Source: Paractinoplanes maris (GTDB taxonomy: Bacteria; Actinomycetota; Actinomycetes; Mycobacteriales; Micromonosporaceae). Taken from it: 64,000 nucleotides of DNA. The notes beneath the pieces were generated by a model. The model made no database searches and was not told where the DNA came from. It was given only the letters and a program-made list of their open reading frames with translations. Location: the NCBI RefSeq assembly GCF_023544465.1, contig NZ_JALPVL010000008.1:1-64000 (forward strand), given 5' to 3'. This document shows positions 7,500 to 17,800 of the stretch, piece by piece. The stretch's first letter is position 1; the number at the start of each line of letters is the position of its first letter. Both the position numbers and the translations under genes were made by a program.

Positions 7500-8198
7500 T
7501 TACTGCCGCGCCTCCCAGGTCACAGCGAACTGGACACCGTCACCCTGAACCGAGTTCGGGGCGGAGAGCGGAAGGTCGTAAGAAAACCGGAAGACACGCC
7601 ACTTGTCCTTGGTCATGGCAGGCATCGTGAGCAAGGCTCCGGCGTAGGTGTTGTTGTTTTTGATGAGCGACTGGATGGTGCTGGTCGCTGGCGCCATTTC
7701 GGTCCAGGTGGTGAAACCGGCGGGCGCGCAGTCGTTGAAAGCGGGAGGGAGGATCAGTTCGTTGCTGTACTCGATGTGCATGGTGGTGTACTTGTCCATC
7801 TCCGACGCGTCGCTGTCGACCCAGTCGACGTAGGGGGCGCCCGCTGCACTTTCCATCGCGTGGGGGGCCAGGCCCGTCGTGGGGAAGTACATCTTGATCG
7901 CGGTGGGCGTCAGCGACCCGGTGTATGTGACGCCGATGCAGCCCGGCGTCCCTGCGGCGCCCGGAGTCATCGACGAAGCGGCGAACATCGCCTGTGAACC
8001 GCCGTCGTTGTCGCCGATGACGACTGTACCGGCGGCAAGTTCGTTGGCGTCATTGCTGGTGGTCGAGGAGAAGCTCGCGTGCGAGGACTGCCAGACCAGC
8101 GCGGAGCAGGCGACCAACCCCGTAGCCACGGCTACCCCCCGACCAAGACGACGACTCGCGCCGGCCGTACGGATTGCCTTGCTGATGATCCCCCGCAT
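7500..8198 (-). CDS. SipW-dependent camelysin/TasA-like secreted protein 1
   Basis: The 232-residue protein begins MRGIISKAIR and has a hydrophobic segment (VAVATGLVACSALVW). The SipW-type mature start is SHASFSSTTSNDANELAAGTVV. A beta-rich secreted domain ends in VQFAVTWEARQ, closely parallel to the end FTARWEAQR of its neighbour. ATG at 8198 is chosen because GAAGGGG precedes it. Longer frames upstream would overlap the signal peptidase gene. Only 13 bases separate it from that gene, so the two are almost certainly co-transcribed. The predicted protein is cleaved by that peptidase and displayed or assembled outside the cell. Confidence 0.75.
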   Translation of the reverse strand: MRGIISKAIRTAGASRRLGRGVAVATGLVACSALVWQSSHASFSSTTSNDANELAAGTVVIGDNDGGSQAMFAASSMTPGAAGTPGCIGVTYTGSLTPTAIKMYFPTTGLAPHAMESAAGAPYVDWVDSDASEMDKYTTMHIEYSNELILPPAFNDCAPAGFTTWTEMAPATSTIQSLIKNNNTYAGALLTMPAMTKDKWRVFRFSYDLPLSAPNSVQGDGVQFAVTWEARQ

Positions 8199-8211
8199 AT
8201 TGGTTTCCCCT

Positions 8212-9000
8212 TCATCGTTCCCCCGTGGAAACCGCTGCGGCGGCTTCACCGGTCCAGTTCGGCCGCACGGCGGCGGGGTTCGAGTAGGGGAGCAGAGCAG
8301 CTGAGTTGCGAACCAGTTCACCGCTCGACACGCGGCAGAACCGGTACGGATCAGCGTCGACGGGACTGTTCAGGATCCGCCCCGGATCGGTGAGCGGCAC
8401 GCTCCCGCAGCGGTACGTGTCCGCGTCCACCGGTCGGTTCAGGATCTTCCCGGGGTCGGTCAGCGGAATGGACTTGTCGTTCGACGGCCGCCAGAACAGA
8501 AGCGCCAGCAGCAGGACCCCGGCCGCGATGACCGGCAGGTACCTTCCCTGCCTGATCCACAGGTACGGCAACCCGATCCACGGAATGCGCATGCGCGGAA
8601 CCCCGACCAGGTTGGCCATCGGCACCGGCGTTGTGTCGGCCGTCTGGTTGGCGTCGCCCTTGGTGATCATGCGGCCGTCGTCGTCCAACCGGACCACCCG
8701 GTGCAGGAGCAGCTCACCGGGGTGGGCCGGGTCGTCGACCAGCACGACGGTGCCCGCGGTGATCTTGTCCGGTGATGGAGCAGCCGAGATCACGTCACCC
8801 GGCCGGATCTTCGGCATCATCGACCCGGAGACCACCACAGTCGACTTCCACCCCAGCACCACCGGCGCCACCGAAACCAGCAGCAGCCCCACCAGACACG
8901 TGACGAAGGCGTCCCGGCAGTCAAGCAGCAGCCAGCGGGCCCGCGTCCGGGCGCGTTGCATCAGCGACCGGCCGCTCCCGGGTTGCTCATGCTTGCCCAC
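8212..9000 (-). CDS. SipW-like (ER/archaeal-type) signal peptidase I
   Basis: The 262-residue membrane protease has a transmembrane helix at about 32-51, catalytic Ser60 in VVSGSMMP, and His100 in LLLHRVV in place of the bacterial Lys. Asp116 is in TKGDAN. This Ser-His arrangement is the hallmark of the SipW/ER branch. A second membrane segment is at 154-170. The C-terminal tail is unusual: the motif PLTDPG-x-ILN-x-PVDAD occurs twice (179-194 and 203-217). GTG at 9000 is chosen because of the upstream GGGGGA. It heads the operon with two camelysin-like proteins that carry SipW-type leaders. The neighbouring LamG protein has a similar leader. Confidence 0.85.
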   Translation of the reverse strand: MGKHEQPGSGRSLMQRARTRARWLLLDCRDAFVTCLVGLLLVSVAPVVLGWKSTVVVSGSMMPKIRPGDVISAAPSPDKITAGTVVLVDDPAHPGELLLHRVVRLDDDGRMITKGDANQTADTTPVPMANLVGVPRMRIPWIGLPYLWIRQGRYLPVIAAGVLLLALLFWRPSNDKSIPLTDPGKILNRPVDADTYRCGSVPLTDPGRILNSPVDADPYRFCRVSSGELVRNSAALLPYSNPAAVRPNWTGEAAAAVSTGER

Positions 9001-9123
9001 GGCGCGCAATCCCCCTGTCTTCCCTGTGTCCTTTCGGCGCCCCGCGATGACGGCTGAGGCGCTCAGAAACGGCCGAAAGACGGAGCGCCTCAGTTGCAGA
9101 CTGGTTGCGCCGAAGTGAGAACC

Positions 9124-11382
9124 ATGCGGGCGAAGCGATGGAGAATCGCCTTGCCGGCCGCACTCATCAGCTTGATCGCCGCCGTGTTCCTGCTGCCGGA
9201 GTCGTCCGCGACCTTCACGTCCGCGGTGAACGCGCCGGCCACGGTCGCGGCATCGGCCGGTTTCCCCGGTCTGCCCGAGCTCATCAGTGACCAGGCCCCG
9301 GTGTTCCACCACCGGATGGAGGAGTCACAGACGGCGTCGGTAGCGGCAGACGCCCTGGGTCCGAGTCCGGGCGTCTACGGATCGCCCCCCGATGCCCCGT
9401 CGATGTGGTCGCGTTTCGACGAGTTCGCCGGGTCGACGTCGTTCAGCGACGTCTCGGGCGCGGTCAACACCGCTTCGCTCACCGGTACGGCGACCGCCGG
9501 CCAACCCGGACCGGCCGGTGGCGCCGTCACTCTGGGCGCCAACAGTTACCTGTCGTCGGCCGGTTCACCGTTCCGGGCCGATCGCGACTTCACGATGTCG
9601 GTCTGGTTCAACATCGGAAGCGTGGTGCCGTCGACCACCCGCATCGCCGTGCTCAGCATGACCGGCACCACCGGCGGCACACCGGACAACCGCAGCGATG
9701 CCATGATCATCGCCGAGCCGCCGGCCAACTGCCCGGTGCCGTCCAGCCCCTGCTGGGCCTTCGGCATGGCCGGTGACCCGCAGAGCCAGTCAGTTCCTTT
9801 CGACATGGCCCGCAGCACCAGCCCGGTGACGGCCAATACGTGGGTCCACCTGACGGCCGTCTTCGACAAGAACGCCGGGCTGATGTCGCTCTACGTCAAC
9901 GGCTCGCCGGACGGGACCAACGCGCACACGCCTGCGGCGAACGCGGCCACCGATGCCGCTCTGGACGCGGGCCGTTACCGGGACGCCTCCTGGCTGGGCA
10001 TGACCGGCGGGACGCGGCTGGGCGAGGAGCGGACCTGGCGGCGGGCACTGCCGGCGGCCGAGGTCACCGAGCTCTCGGTGCGGCCCACCGCCCGGTACGC
10101 CTTCAACGAATCCACCGCCACCGGCCCGACCTACACGACCACCGGCGCCAGCACCGGCACCCCCGGCACGGTCGCCCGATCCGCCGGCCTCGCTCTCGCC
10201 GGCGGCGCCACGCTCACCGCCGGCCGCGAGGGAAACGCCTTCACGACCGGCTACCTCGTCGGCCCGGACGCGCAGCTCAATACGAACGGCAGTTTCACCG
10301 TGGCGGCCTGGGTGAAACTGACCGACGACACCACCGACCGCACCTATTTCTCGGCGAGCAACGGGCTCGGCACCGTGGCCGGCTTCGGCTACAGCCAGAG
10401 CAGCAACAGGTGGATGGTGGGTGTCCTGACCGGGGTGCTCACCGAGACGGCGACAGCCGACGTCACTCCGCCCGTGCTGAACCAGTGGGTGCACCTGGTC
10501 GCCCTGTACGACCAGTTCCACAGCCGATTACGCCTGTACGTCGACGGAGTCCCGCAAACGCCGGTGACCATCGGCACCCCCAGCGATGCCGACAGCGCGG
10601 TCGCGGTCGGCGGGCGGCAGGCACTGGGTGTGGTCGACGACATCTGGCCGGGGCAGATCGACGACCTGCGCGTCTACAACGGCTACCCGCTCAACACCGC
10701 GGCCGGCTCCAGCAGCACCACCCTGCAGACCTTCGTCGACCTGCTGAATCCCGGTCTCTCCGGCGAGGTGCCCGGCGGACTCCAGGGCAGCACCAAAACG
10801 GGCCATGCCGGCTCGACCGCGGTCGCCTTCGGCGGCACCGCCAACGCCTACAACAGCAGATACTCGGCGACCGCGGCCACGACCGACTTCACCGTCGAAT
10901 GCCTGATCCGGGTCGGCCCCGGGCACAGCGGCGTGATCGCGGGATTCACCCCGTCCGCCATCCCGACCGGGCTCGGCGGCACCACCAGCGATCGGCTGCT
11001 CTACGTCGACTCGGCCGGCAAGGTGCGCTTCGGCCTGCTGCATTCCGGCACCCCGGTGACCGTCGCGAGTGCCGCCACCGTCGACGACGGCGCCTGGCAC
11101 CACATCACGGCGAGCGTGGGCCCGATCACCGGCACCGGAGCCATCGCGGCCGGCGGCCTCCGGCTGTCCCTCGACGGCACAGTCACCTCGAACGCGGCGG
11201 TCACCGCGGCCACCGCGTCGACCGGCATCTGGCGCTGGGGCGGCGCGCCGTTGCTCCCGCTCGACACCTGGCCGGCCGCACCCGCCAACCCCTATCTGAC
11301 CGGCACGATCGACGAGCTCGCCGTCTACGACAAGCAGCTGACCGACCAGGACGACCTCTGGCGGGTCTACGGCAACTACTGA
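9124..11382 (+). CDS. Large secreted LamG/concanavalin-like protein with SipW-type leader
   Basis: The 752-residue protein starts MRAKRWRIALPAALI, with a hydrophobic core and the sequence ESSATFTSAVNAPATVAAS, the same type of cleavage region as the camelysin-like neighbours. Three LamG/concanavalin-like jelly-roll repeats follow (about 90-320, 325-530 and 545-750). Each carries motifs such as FTMSVWFN, FTVAAWVKL or FTVECLIRV and a WVHL or WHHI strand. These domains usually bind sugars or proteins at the cell surface. The gene is divergent from the SipW-like peptidase, so it probably uses the same processing enzyme. ATG at 9124 is preferred; GTG at 9115 is in frame. No strong ribosome site is seen. 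Confidence 0.82.
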   Translation: MRAKRWRIALPAALISLIAAVFLLPESSATFTSAVNAPATVAASAGFPGLPELISDQAPVFHHRMEESQTASVAADALGPSPGVYGSPPDAPSMWSRFDEFAGSTSFSDVSGAVNTASLTGTATAGQPGPAGGAVTLGANSYLSSAGSPFRADRDFTMSVWFNIGSVVPSTTRIAVLSMTGTTGGTPDNRSDAMIIAEPPANCPVPSSPCWAFGMAGDPQSQSVPFDMARSTSPVTANTWVHLTAVFDKNAGLMSLYVNGSPDGTNAHTPAANAATDAALDAGRYRDASWLGMTGGTRLGEERTWRRALPAAEVTELSVRPTARYAFNESTATGPTYTTTGASTGTPGTVARSAGLALAGGATLTAGREGNAFTTGYLVGPDAQLNTNGSFTVAAWVKLTDDTTDRTYFSASNGLGTVAGFGYSQSSNRWMVGVLTGVLTETATADVTPPVLNQWVHLVALYDQFHSRLRLYVDGVPQTPVTIGTPSDADSAVAVGGRQALGVVDDIWPGQIDDLRVYNGYPLNTAAGSSSTTLQTFVDLLNPGLSGEVPGGLQGSTKTGHAGSTAVAFGGTANAYNSRYSATAATTDFTVECLIRVGPGHSGVIAGFTPSAIPTGLGGTTSDRLLYVDSAGKVRFGLLHSGTPVTVASAATVDDGAWHHITASVGPITGTGAIAAGGLRLSLDGTVTSNAAVTAATASTGIWRWGGAPLLPLDTWPAAPANPYLTGTIDELAVYDKQLTDQDDLWRVYGNY

Positions 11383-11496
11383 CGGGCGGGAGCCCGACGA
11401 CGAATCGTTCGGGACTGAGTCGCGTATCGGCATTTTACGAACGGCATGGGGCCGGTGACCGTATTGTCAGGCACAGGCACGTCCCCCGGAGCGCTC

Positions 11497-12759
11497 ATGA
11501 ATGACATCGCTGGTCCGCCGCTGCTCCTGACCGACAACCCGGTGACCGGCCGGGATGACGATCAATTCGGGTTCGCCACCCATGGCCGCATATTCTGCGA
11601 CGCCATTCAGGCCACCGTTCACCTGCCCCTGACCGTGGGCGTCTTCGGGCCGTGGGGGACGGGCAAGTCCAGCTTCCTGAACATCTGCCGCGAGATATTG
11701 GACCGGCGCGACATTCCCACGATCGCTTTCAACCCGTGGAAGTACGACGACAAGGAAGCGATCTGGCACGCCCTGATCCAGACGATCCTCACCGAGATCG
11801 CCGGCGACGCCGAGGGGCGGCGGCACGATCTCGTGGCCAAGGCCCGGCGCTTGAGCAGCACCGCCACCTGGCTCCTTCTGCGCCACGCCTCGGGCCCGCT
11901 GACCGCGGGTTTCCTGGACGGTGACGACCTGACGGCGGCCCGGGACGCCTGGCAGACCAGAGGCGTCGAGAACTACCGGCACATCAATCACTTCGAAGCG
12001 GATTTCGCCGAGGTGGTGCGGGCCTTTGTCGGCGACCGGGGGCGCCTCGTGGTGTTCGTCGACGATCTGGACCGGTGTCACGGCGACACCGCCATCGCGG
12101 TGCTCGACGCCCTCAAGCTCTTTCTCGGCGAGGCCTCCTGCGTTTTTGTCCTGGCCATGGATTTCGACGTGATCTCGGCGGCGGCCGCCAAACGCGTCGA
12201 CGGTGATCGGGCGCGCGGGCGTCAATATCTCGAAAAGCTGATCCACTTTCCCTATCACCTGCCCGAGGTGCGGTTCGAGGCGGTGTTCCGGCAATTGCAG
12301 GATTCCGTGGTGGCCGAGCTCAGCGGGGATCCGGCTCTGTGGCAGCTGGCCGAGGACGCGTTCGGCGACAACCCCCGGCGGATCCGCCGATTCGTCTCGG
12401 CGCTCAACCTCACGGCGGCGACACTCCGGCTGCACTCGCAGCCGAGCCGGGATCGGCTGATGCAGGCGGCGATCCTGCTCGCGCTCCGGATGCGTTTCCC
12501 CGACTTCTTCCGGCGGGTCCAGGCGAACCCGGCGGTCTGGGTCCGGCTGGACGAGGCCGCCCGCACCCAGAACAACGCCGGGCTCCGCCAGGACGAGGTG
12601 GAGCTGGCCACGGCCGAACCGGCCCTGCCGAACCTCCTGCTGACCATCACGCCGGGCGAGCGCAGCGGTTGCTCGTTCCCGCCCATCCCGACCAAGGCCC
12701 AGATCGAGGTCGTCACGCAGGTGCTGACGGTGACCGGCGGGCCGGGAGACGTCTCGTGA
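11497..12759 (+). CDS. KAP family P-loop NTPase
   Basis: This 420-residue soluble NTPase has Walker A GPWGTGKSS (51-59), the KAP box AFNPWKYDDKE shortly after it, and Walker B VVFVDDLDRC (Asp189, Asp190, Asp192). The region DNPRRIRRFV is typical of the KAP arginine-rich motif. Many KAP proteins have membrane insertions; none is obvious here. KAP NTPases act in membrane-associated assemblies and, in bacteria, recur in phage-defence islands. ATG at 11497 is chosen because GGAG lies six bases upstream; the upstream ATG at 11446 has no ribosome site. The stop overlaps the start of the Hsp70-like gene by four bases (GTGA), implying coupled translation. Confidence 0.88.
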   Translation: MNDIAGPPLLLTDNPVTGRDDDQFGFATHGRIFCDAIQATVHLPLTVGVFGPWGTGKSSFLNICREILDRRDIPTIAFNPWKYDDKEAIWHALIQTILTEIAGDAEGRRHDLVAKARRLSSTATWLLLRHASGPLTAGFLDGDDLTAARDAWQTRGVENYRHINHFEADFAEVVRAFVGDRGRLVVFVDDLDRCHGDTAIAVLDALKLFLGEASCVFVLAMDFDVISAAAAKRVDGDRARGRQYLEKLIHFPYHLPEVRFEAVFRQLQDSVVAELSGDPALWQLAEDAFGDNPRRIRRFVSALNLTAATLRLHSQPSRDRLMQAAILLALRMRFPDFFRRVQANPAVWVRLDEAARTQNNAGLRQDEVELATAEPALPNLLLTITPGERSGCSFPPIPTKAQIEVVTQVLTVTGGPGDVS

Positions 12760-14513
12760 CCGCCGAGGCCCGCTATGCGATCGGGCTGGACATCGGCGAC
12801 GGCGAGAGCTGCCTCGGGTGGGCGCCTCTCGATCGCTCCGAGCCGACGCGGATCTATGCCCGGCCCCGTACCGGGGAACGCAGCATCGTCACCGCCTGGG
12901 CCGAGGCATCCGGCCCGGAACGGCGCCGGATCATCGGCGATGAGGCCGTGACGAGCCGCGGGGCGACTCACTTCAGCGTCACCTTCAAGGAGGCGCCGGA
13001 CGCGCTCGCCGCGGAGACGCCGCCCGCCGTCATCTTCGCGCAATCGCTGCTGGCGGAGTTCCGGCAGCACCATCCGGAGGTCGTGCGGGACGGTACGGCA
13101 TATGTCGGCCACCCGGCCGGCTGGCCGCCCGAAGCGGTCGCCGCCTACGCCCGGCACCTCAGCGTGCTGGGCCTGCCGGTGCGGCTCATGCCCGAGTCGC
13201 AGTCGGCCCTGCTGCAGGTGCGGGACCGGCGTCGTGACGACCGGCACCTCGAACAGGTCCTGGTCGTGGACATCGGCTCGTCCACCACCGACTTCACGAT
13301 CGTCGAGGACCTCGCACCGAGGAACCTGCCGGTGGGCGCCATGCTCGGCTGCCGGCGGATCGACGAGCAACTGGCCGGCCTGGTCCGGGCGGCCCTGGGG
13401 CACGACGCGGCTCTGACGCGGGCGCTGGCCACCGACGGCGGCCCGGATTTCCTGCTCCTGGCCTGCCGGTGGGCCAAGGAGGCGCAGTTCTCCGGCGTGT
13501 CACGACGGATCATGGACCTGCGCGAGTCGTGCGACGAGCGCTTCCGGCCGATCGTCGCGACCGCGTGGACCTGGTTGCTCGACCTGGAGATTCCGCAGCT
13601 CGTAGCGGCGCCCGGTGGCTGGGGTGACGACTTCCGGTCAGTGCTCACCGAGGTGGCCGGCCTGCTCGGTGATCGGTGCCCGCAGCTGGTGGTGCTCACC
13701 GGAGGCGGGTCGCGCATGCCTCTCGCGGGCCGGTTGTGCCGCGAGGTCTTCCCGGCCTCGACCGTCGAGCACGACGAGGATCCGGCGTTCGCGGTCGCCC
13801 GGGGCCTGGTGAGCAACGGACAGCGCCGAGCCGACGTCGACCACTTCCGGCGTGACATGACCGATCTGGTCCGGGCTCCGCAGACCGAGGAGAAGGTCCG
13901 GACGGAGGCTGCGGCGGCCCTGGACAGCATGAAGGACAAGGTTGCCGCGCAGGTGATGGAGGCGCGCGGGTCGGCCGCCGACCTGACCAACCACATCAAG
14001 TTCGGCATGTTCGAGGCGAAGCGCGCCCTCGAGGACGCTCTCGTCTACTACCTGTCGATGCGGGTGGAGAGGATCTGCCGGCGTTACGGGGTGCCCACCG
14101 ATCGCGTACGGCTCGAACTGACCCTGCCGAACCTGTTCGCCGACCAGCTGGACCGCATCGTCGAACGTGTCGGCCGGACCGGGCAACTCGCCGAACACAC
14201 CAGCCCCGCGGCACTGGGTCAGCTCGGCCTTCCCGGGAACGTCGCCGGCCATCTCTTCAGCTCGGCCCTCGACCGGGTACGGCAGAGGTTCGCGCCCGCC
14301 GTGACCTCGGAGATCGCCACCTTCGCGATGAGCTTCGCCGCCGGCGGCTCGGGGTGGGCCACCGACCGGGTCGCCCGAGCCTGGATCCAGCACCTGCTCG
14401 GGCTCTTCGAATACTCACCGGAGTACCTCGACCGGATCACCGCCGAGGTGCTGGCCGCGGTCACCGAGCAGACCGGCGATCGAGCCCGCCACCTGGAGCG
14501 CTGGCTGGCCTGA
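12756..14513 (+). CDS. Hsp70/actin-like ATPase domain protein
   Basis: The 585-residue protein has an actin/Hsp70 ATPase fold. The phosphate-1 loop is IGLDIGDGES near the N-terminus, phosphate-2 is VDIGSSTTDF (171-180), and the adenosine motif LTGGGSRMP is at 314-322. The 230 residues after about 355 are helical and are not a canonical DnaK substrate-binding domain, so this is not a housekeeping chaperone. The GTG start at 12756 overlaps the KAP stop by four bases. Tight pairing with an NTPase suggests the two proteins work as one machine, with this one as a nucleotide-driven switch or polymer. Function is otherwise unknown. Confidence 0.85.
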   Translation: MTAEARYAIGLDIGDGESCLGWAPLDRSEPTRIYARPRTGERSIVTAWAEASGPERRRIIGDEAVTSRGATHFSVTFKEAPDALAAETPPAVIFAQSLLAEFRQHHPEVVRDGTAYVGHPAGWPPEAVAAYARHLSVLGLPVRLMPESQSALLQVRDRRRDDRHLEQVLVVDIGSSTTDFTIVEDLAPRNLPVGAMLGCRRIDEQLAGLVRAALGHDAALTRALATDGGPDFLLLACRWAKEAQFSGVSRRIMDLRESCDERFRPIVATAWTWLLDLEIPQLVAAPGGWGDDFRSVLTEVAGLLGDRCPQLVVLTGGGSRMPLAGRLCREVFPASTVEHDEDPAFAVARGLVSNGQRRADVDHFRRDMTDLVRAPQTEEKVRTEAAAALDSMKDKVAAQVMEARGSAADLTNHIKFGMFEAKRALEDALVYYLSMRVERICRRYGVPTDRVRLELTLPNLFADQLDRIVERVGRTGQLAEHTSPAALGQLGLPGNVAGHLFSSALDRVRQRFAPAVTSEIATFAMSFAAGGSGWATDRVARAWIQHLLGLFEYSPEYLDRITAEVLAAVTEQTGDRARHLERWLA

Positions 14514-14572
14514 ACCGTGCGGCCCGGACGCCCTGTACGGCGGAACTCACCGGCGCCGCTTACCCTGGTGCG

Positions 14573-14821
14573 GTGACTGATCTTGGTGAAACCGTCGTCC
14601 AGCCCGAGCTCATTGCTACCCACTACCTGACCAGCGTCGACGACGTGGCCGAGCACCTGCGGGCGGCCAACCAGCTCGGGCTCGGCGTGCGGGTCCGCAG
14701 CTACGTCGAGGCGAGCGAGGACGGCGAGGAGCTGATCGAGGGCTGGGAGGTCGAGCTGCTCACGTCGTCCCCCCTCCAGGAGGCCGAGGCGGCCGAGATC
14801 GAGGCGGCCGAGGAGGAGTAG
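14573..14821 (+). CDS. Small acidic hypothetical protein (82 aa)
   Basis: GTG at 14573 begins an 82-residue protein. It has a predicted alpha/beta region (LIATHYLTSVDDVAEHLRAANQ) and a very acidic Glu/Ala tail (EAEAAEIEAAEEE). It lies 59 bases after the Hsp70-like gene and 39 bases before the NACHT gene, all on the same strand. No family is recognised. It could be an adaptor or regulator of the neighbouring NTPases, but this rests on position only. The longer frame upstream overlaps the Hsp70-like gene and was rejected. Confidence 0.6.
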   Translation: MTDLGETVVQPELIATHYLTSVDDVAEHLRAANQLGLGVRVRSYVEASEDGEELIEGWEVELLTSSPLQEAEAAEIEAAEEE

Positions 14822-14860
14822 AGCCGGAGTCCCGTCGACACGGTGGGCGATGATTCAGGC

Positions 14861-17800
14861 ATGCCCCAGCGCCTGTCCTATGCCGACGCCGTCCGGATCC
14901 TCGGCGGGACGGGACCGTTCGCCCAGGCGGCCGACACCCTGCTCGGTGGGGTGCTCAGCGTGGCCACGGCCGGCGGCAGCGATCTCGCGATCAGCCTGTT
15001 CGACGCCAAGACCGAGGTCGTCCGGCTGGGTGGTCTGGTCACGACCCGGATCAACGATTCCGTACGAGGTCTGGGCCGTCACGACCGCAGCGAGCGGCTC
15101 CAGGCCGCGCATGTGGTGCTGGTGGTGACCGCCTTCTTCGAGGCGCTCGACGACTGCCTGGCCGAGGCGGCCGTCGGTCATCCCGGGTTCGGGCGGGACG
15201 ACCAGCTGCTGTTCGTGGCCGACCCGGCCGGTGGCACCCTGATGGGCCGTCTACTCAGGACGGCCGTGCCGATGCCCGCGCCCGAGGTCCCGTACGACAA
15301 GCTCCTGGACCGCCTGGAGAGCTGGTTCGCCGAGGCCGCCGCGCGGATGAAGACCCACCTCGCCGGCCTCGCCCCCTGGGACGACGCCGACGACCGCGCC
15401 CGCGTGGCGGTGACCGGCCTGATCGAGCTGCGGTTGCCGGGTGAGGCGACGAAGAAGTACGACGAGGCGCACCGGCGCCTGGCCGCCGAGATCCCGGAAT
15501 TCGCCGTCTGGGCCGATCGGCTGGCCGACCGGGCCGCCACCCACGGCCTGGAACGTCTGGAATCCGTGCTGCTGCAAGCCACCTCGGGTCGCGATCCGAG
15601 CCGGCACCGCGCCGCCCTGGCCCGCGCCTACCGCGCTCACCTTGGCCGCCCGGTCCTCGGCGGCGACGCCGGTGAGGTGCTGCTGCCCGCGCTGGGCACC
15701 GCCTATCTCGATCCCCTCTTCCGGGTCCGCGCGTCAGCCGCGGGCGCCCGCCCGGCCGACGACCACTGGTGGCGTGACGCCCCCATCCGCACCGACCTGG
15801 CCGCGTTCCTCGCCTCCTTCCTGACCACCACGCAGGCCTGCGAAGCGCCGATGCTGCTGCTCGGTCAGCCGGGGGCCGGCAAGTCGTCGCTGACCCGCAT
15901 CCTGGCCGCGCGGCTGCCCGCGAGCGACTTCTTCGTCTGCCGCGTCGCCCTGCGCGACGTGCCGGCCGAGGCCGAGATCCAGGATCAGATCGAGCTCGCG
16001 CTGCGGGCGGCGATCGGCGAGGCGGTGTCGTGGGCCGAGGTCTCCCGGGATGCTCAGGGGGCGCTGCCGGTCGTGCTGCTCGACGGCTTCGACGAGCTGC
16101 TGCAGGCCACCGGTCTGCACCAGTCGGACTACCTGCAACGGGTGGCGCTCTTCCAGCAGCGGGAGGCGTCGCTCGGGCGGCCGGTCGCGGTCATGGTCAC
16201 CAGCCGGATCGCCGTGGCCGACCGGGCCCGCCTGCCCGGGGGCGCTCTCGTCGTACGGCTGGAGCCCTTTGACGACAACCAGATCGAGCGCTGGGTGCGG
16301 GTGTGGAACGAGACGAACCCGGGCCGGGAACCGCTGCCGCTGGCCGCCCTGCGGCGCTTGCGGCACCTCGCCGAGCAGCCGTTGCTGCTGCTCATGCTCG
16401 CGCTCTACGACGCCACCGGCAACGCGCTGCAGTCCGGCGATCTCGACGGCGGCCGGCTCTACGAGCGTCTGCTGGCGTCGTTCGCCGCGCGGGAGGTGCG
16501 CCGGGTGCACGCCGGGCAGCCCGACTCGGCGATTCCGGCGCTGGTCGAGCAGGAGTTGCTGCGGCTGTCGGTGGTGGCGTTCGCGATGTTCCACCGCCTG
16601 CGCCTGTGGGTCACCGAACGCGAGCTCGACGACGACCTGGCCGGCCTGGGCCTCAGCCCGTCGCGCCCGGGCCGCACCGAAGCCTTCCGCACCCCGCTCA
16701 CCGCGGGGCAGGAGATGGTCGGGCGCTTCTTCTTCATCCAGCGCGCCCAGGCCGTCCAGGACGATCAAACCCTTCTGACGTACGAGTTCCTGCACGCCAC
16801 CTTCGGCGAATACCTGGTGGCCCGCTTGGTCGTGCAGGCGGTCCGCGACACCGAGGCGCGCGAGGCGGCGGGCACGCTGGCGCTGCGCCTGGGCCCGGCC
16901 GCCGACGACGACCTGCTGCGCTCCCTGCTCGGCTTCACGTCCCTGACCGCGCGGGCGACGGTGCTGCCCTTCATCGCCGATCTGCTCGACGGTCCGGATC
17001 GCGACCGCTTGCGGACGTGGCTGGCCGGGCGCACGAGCCAGGCGGTGACCAGGCCGACGTACGCGGAAAGCCCCTACCGCCCGGTCGACAAGCGCATCGA
17101 CCACTGGATGGCCACCTACTCGTTCAACCTGCTGCTGCTCACCCTGGCCTGCGGCGGCCCGGTCCGCGCCTCCGACCTCTTCACCCGGACCGACGACCCC
17201 GCGTACTGGCTACGCGGTTCCGCCCTGCAGTGGCGCGCGGCGATCCCCGGCGACATGTACCTCGACGCCATGCAGGTCCTCACGGTCGAGCGGGTCTGGC
17301 ACCGCGGCCGCCGTGACATGGTGCTGACCCACCGCCCGGGCGGACTGCCGCAAGCCGTGGACGTCGGCTGGATCAACGACTTCCCGCCGGGGAGCGAGCC
17401 CGCACCGGTCTATCGGGCCCGCTACGAGATGCCGTCCGTGCTCAAGTCGATGCGGTTGAGCAACGGCGTCGGCGACGACACCGTCCTGCACGCGCTGGAA
17501 CCGCTGGCCGGCCGGATGCCGGAATCGCTGACCACCTTCGTGCGGCACGACACCGGCGGCGACGAGTCCCTGGCCCGCAGCCTGATCGAACTGTGGCAGG
17601 CCTCCGCTTTCGAAGAATCGCCGGACACCTTGATCACTCGCTACGAGCGCTTGACGGCGGCGATCACCGCCATCGGCCCGGTTCCGGACAGTCCCGCCAT
17701 CACCCTGATGATGCAGGCGCTGCGAGCCGACGCCGACCGCCTCCCGCCGGACCGCGTCATCGCCATCACCCGCATCCTGATCACCCACGGGCAGACAGCC

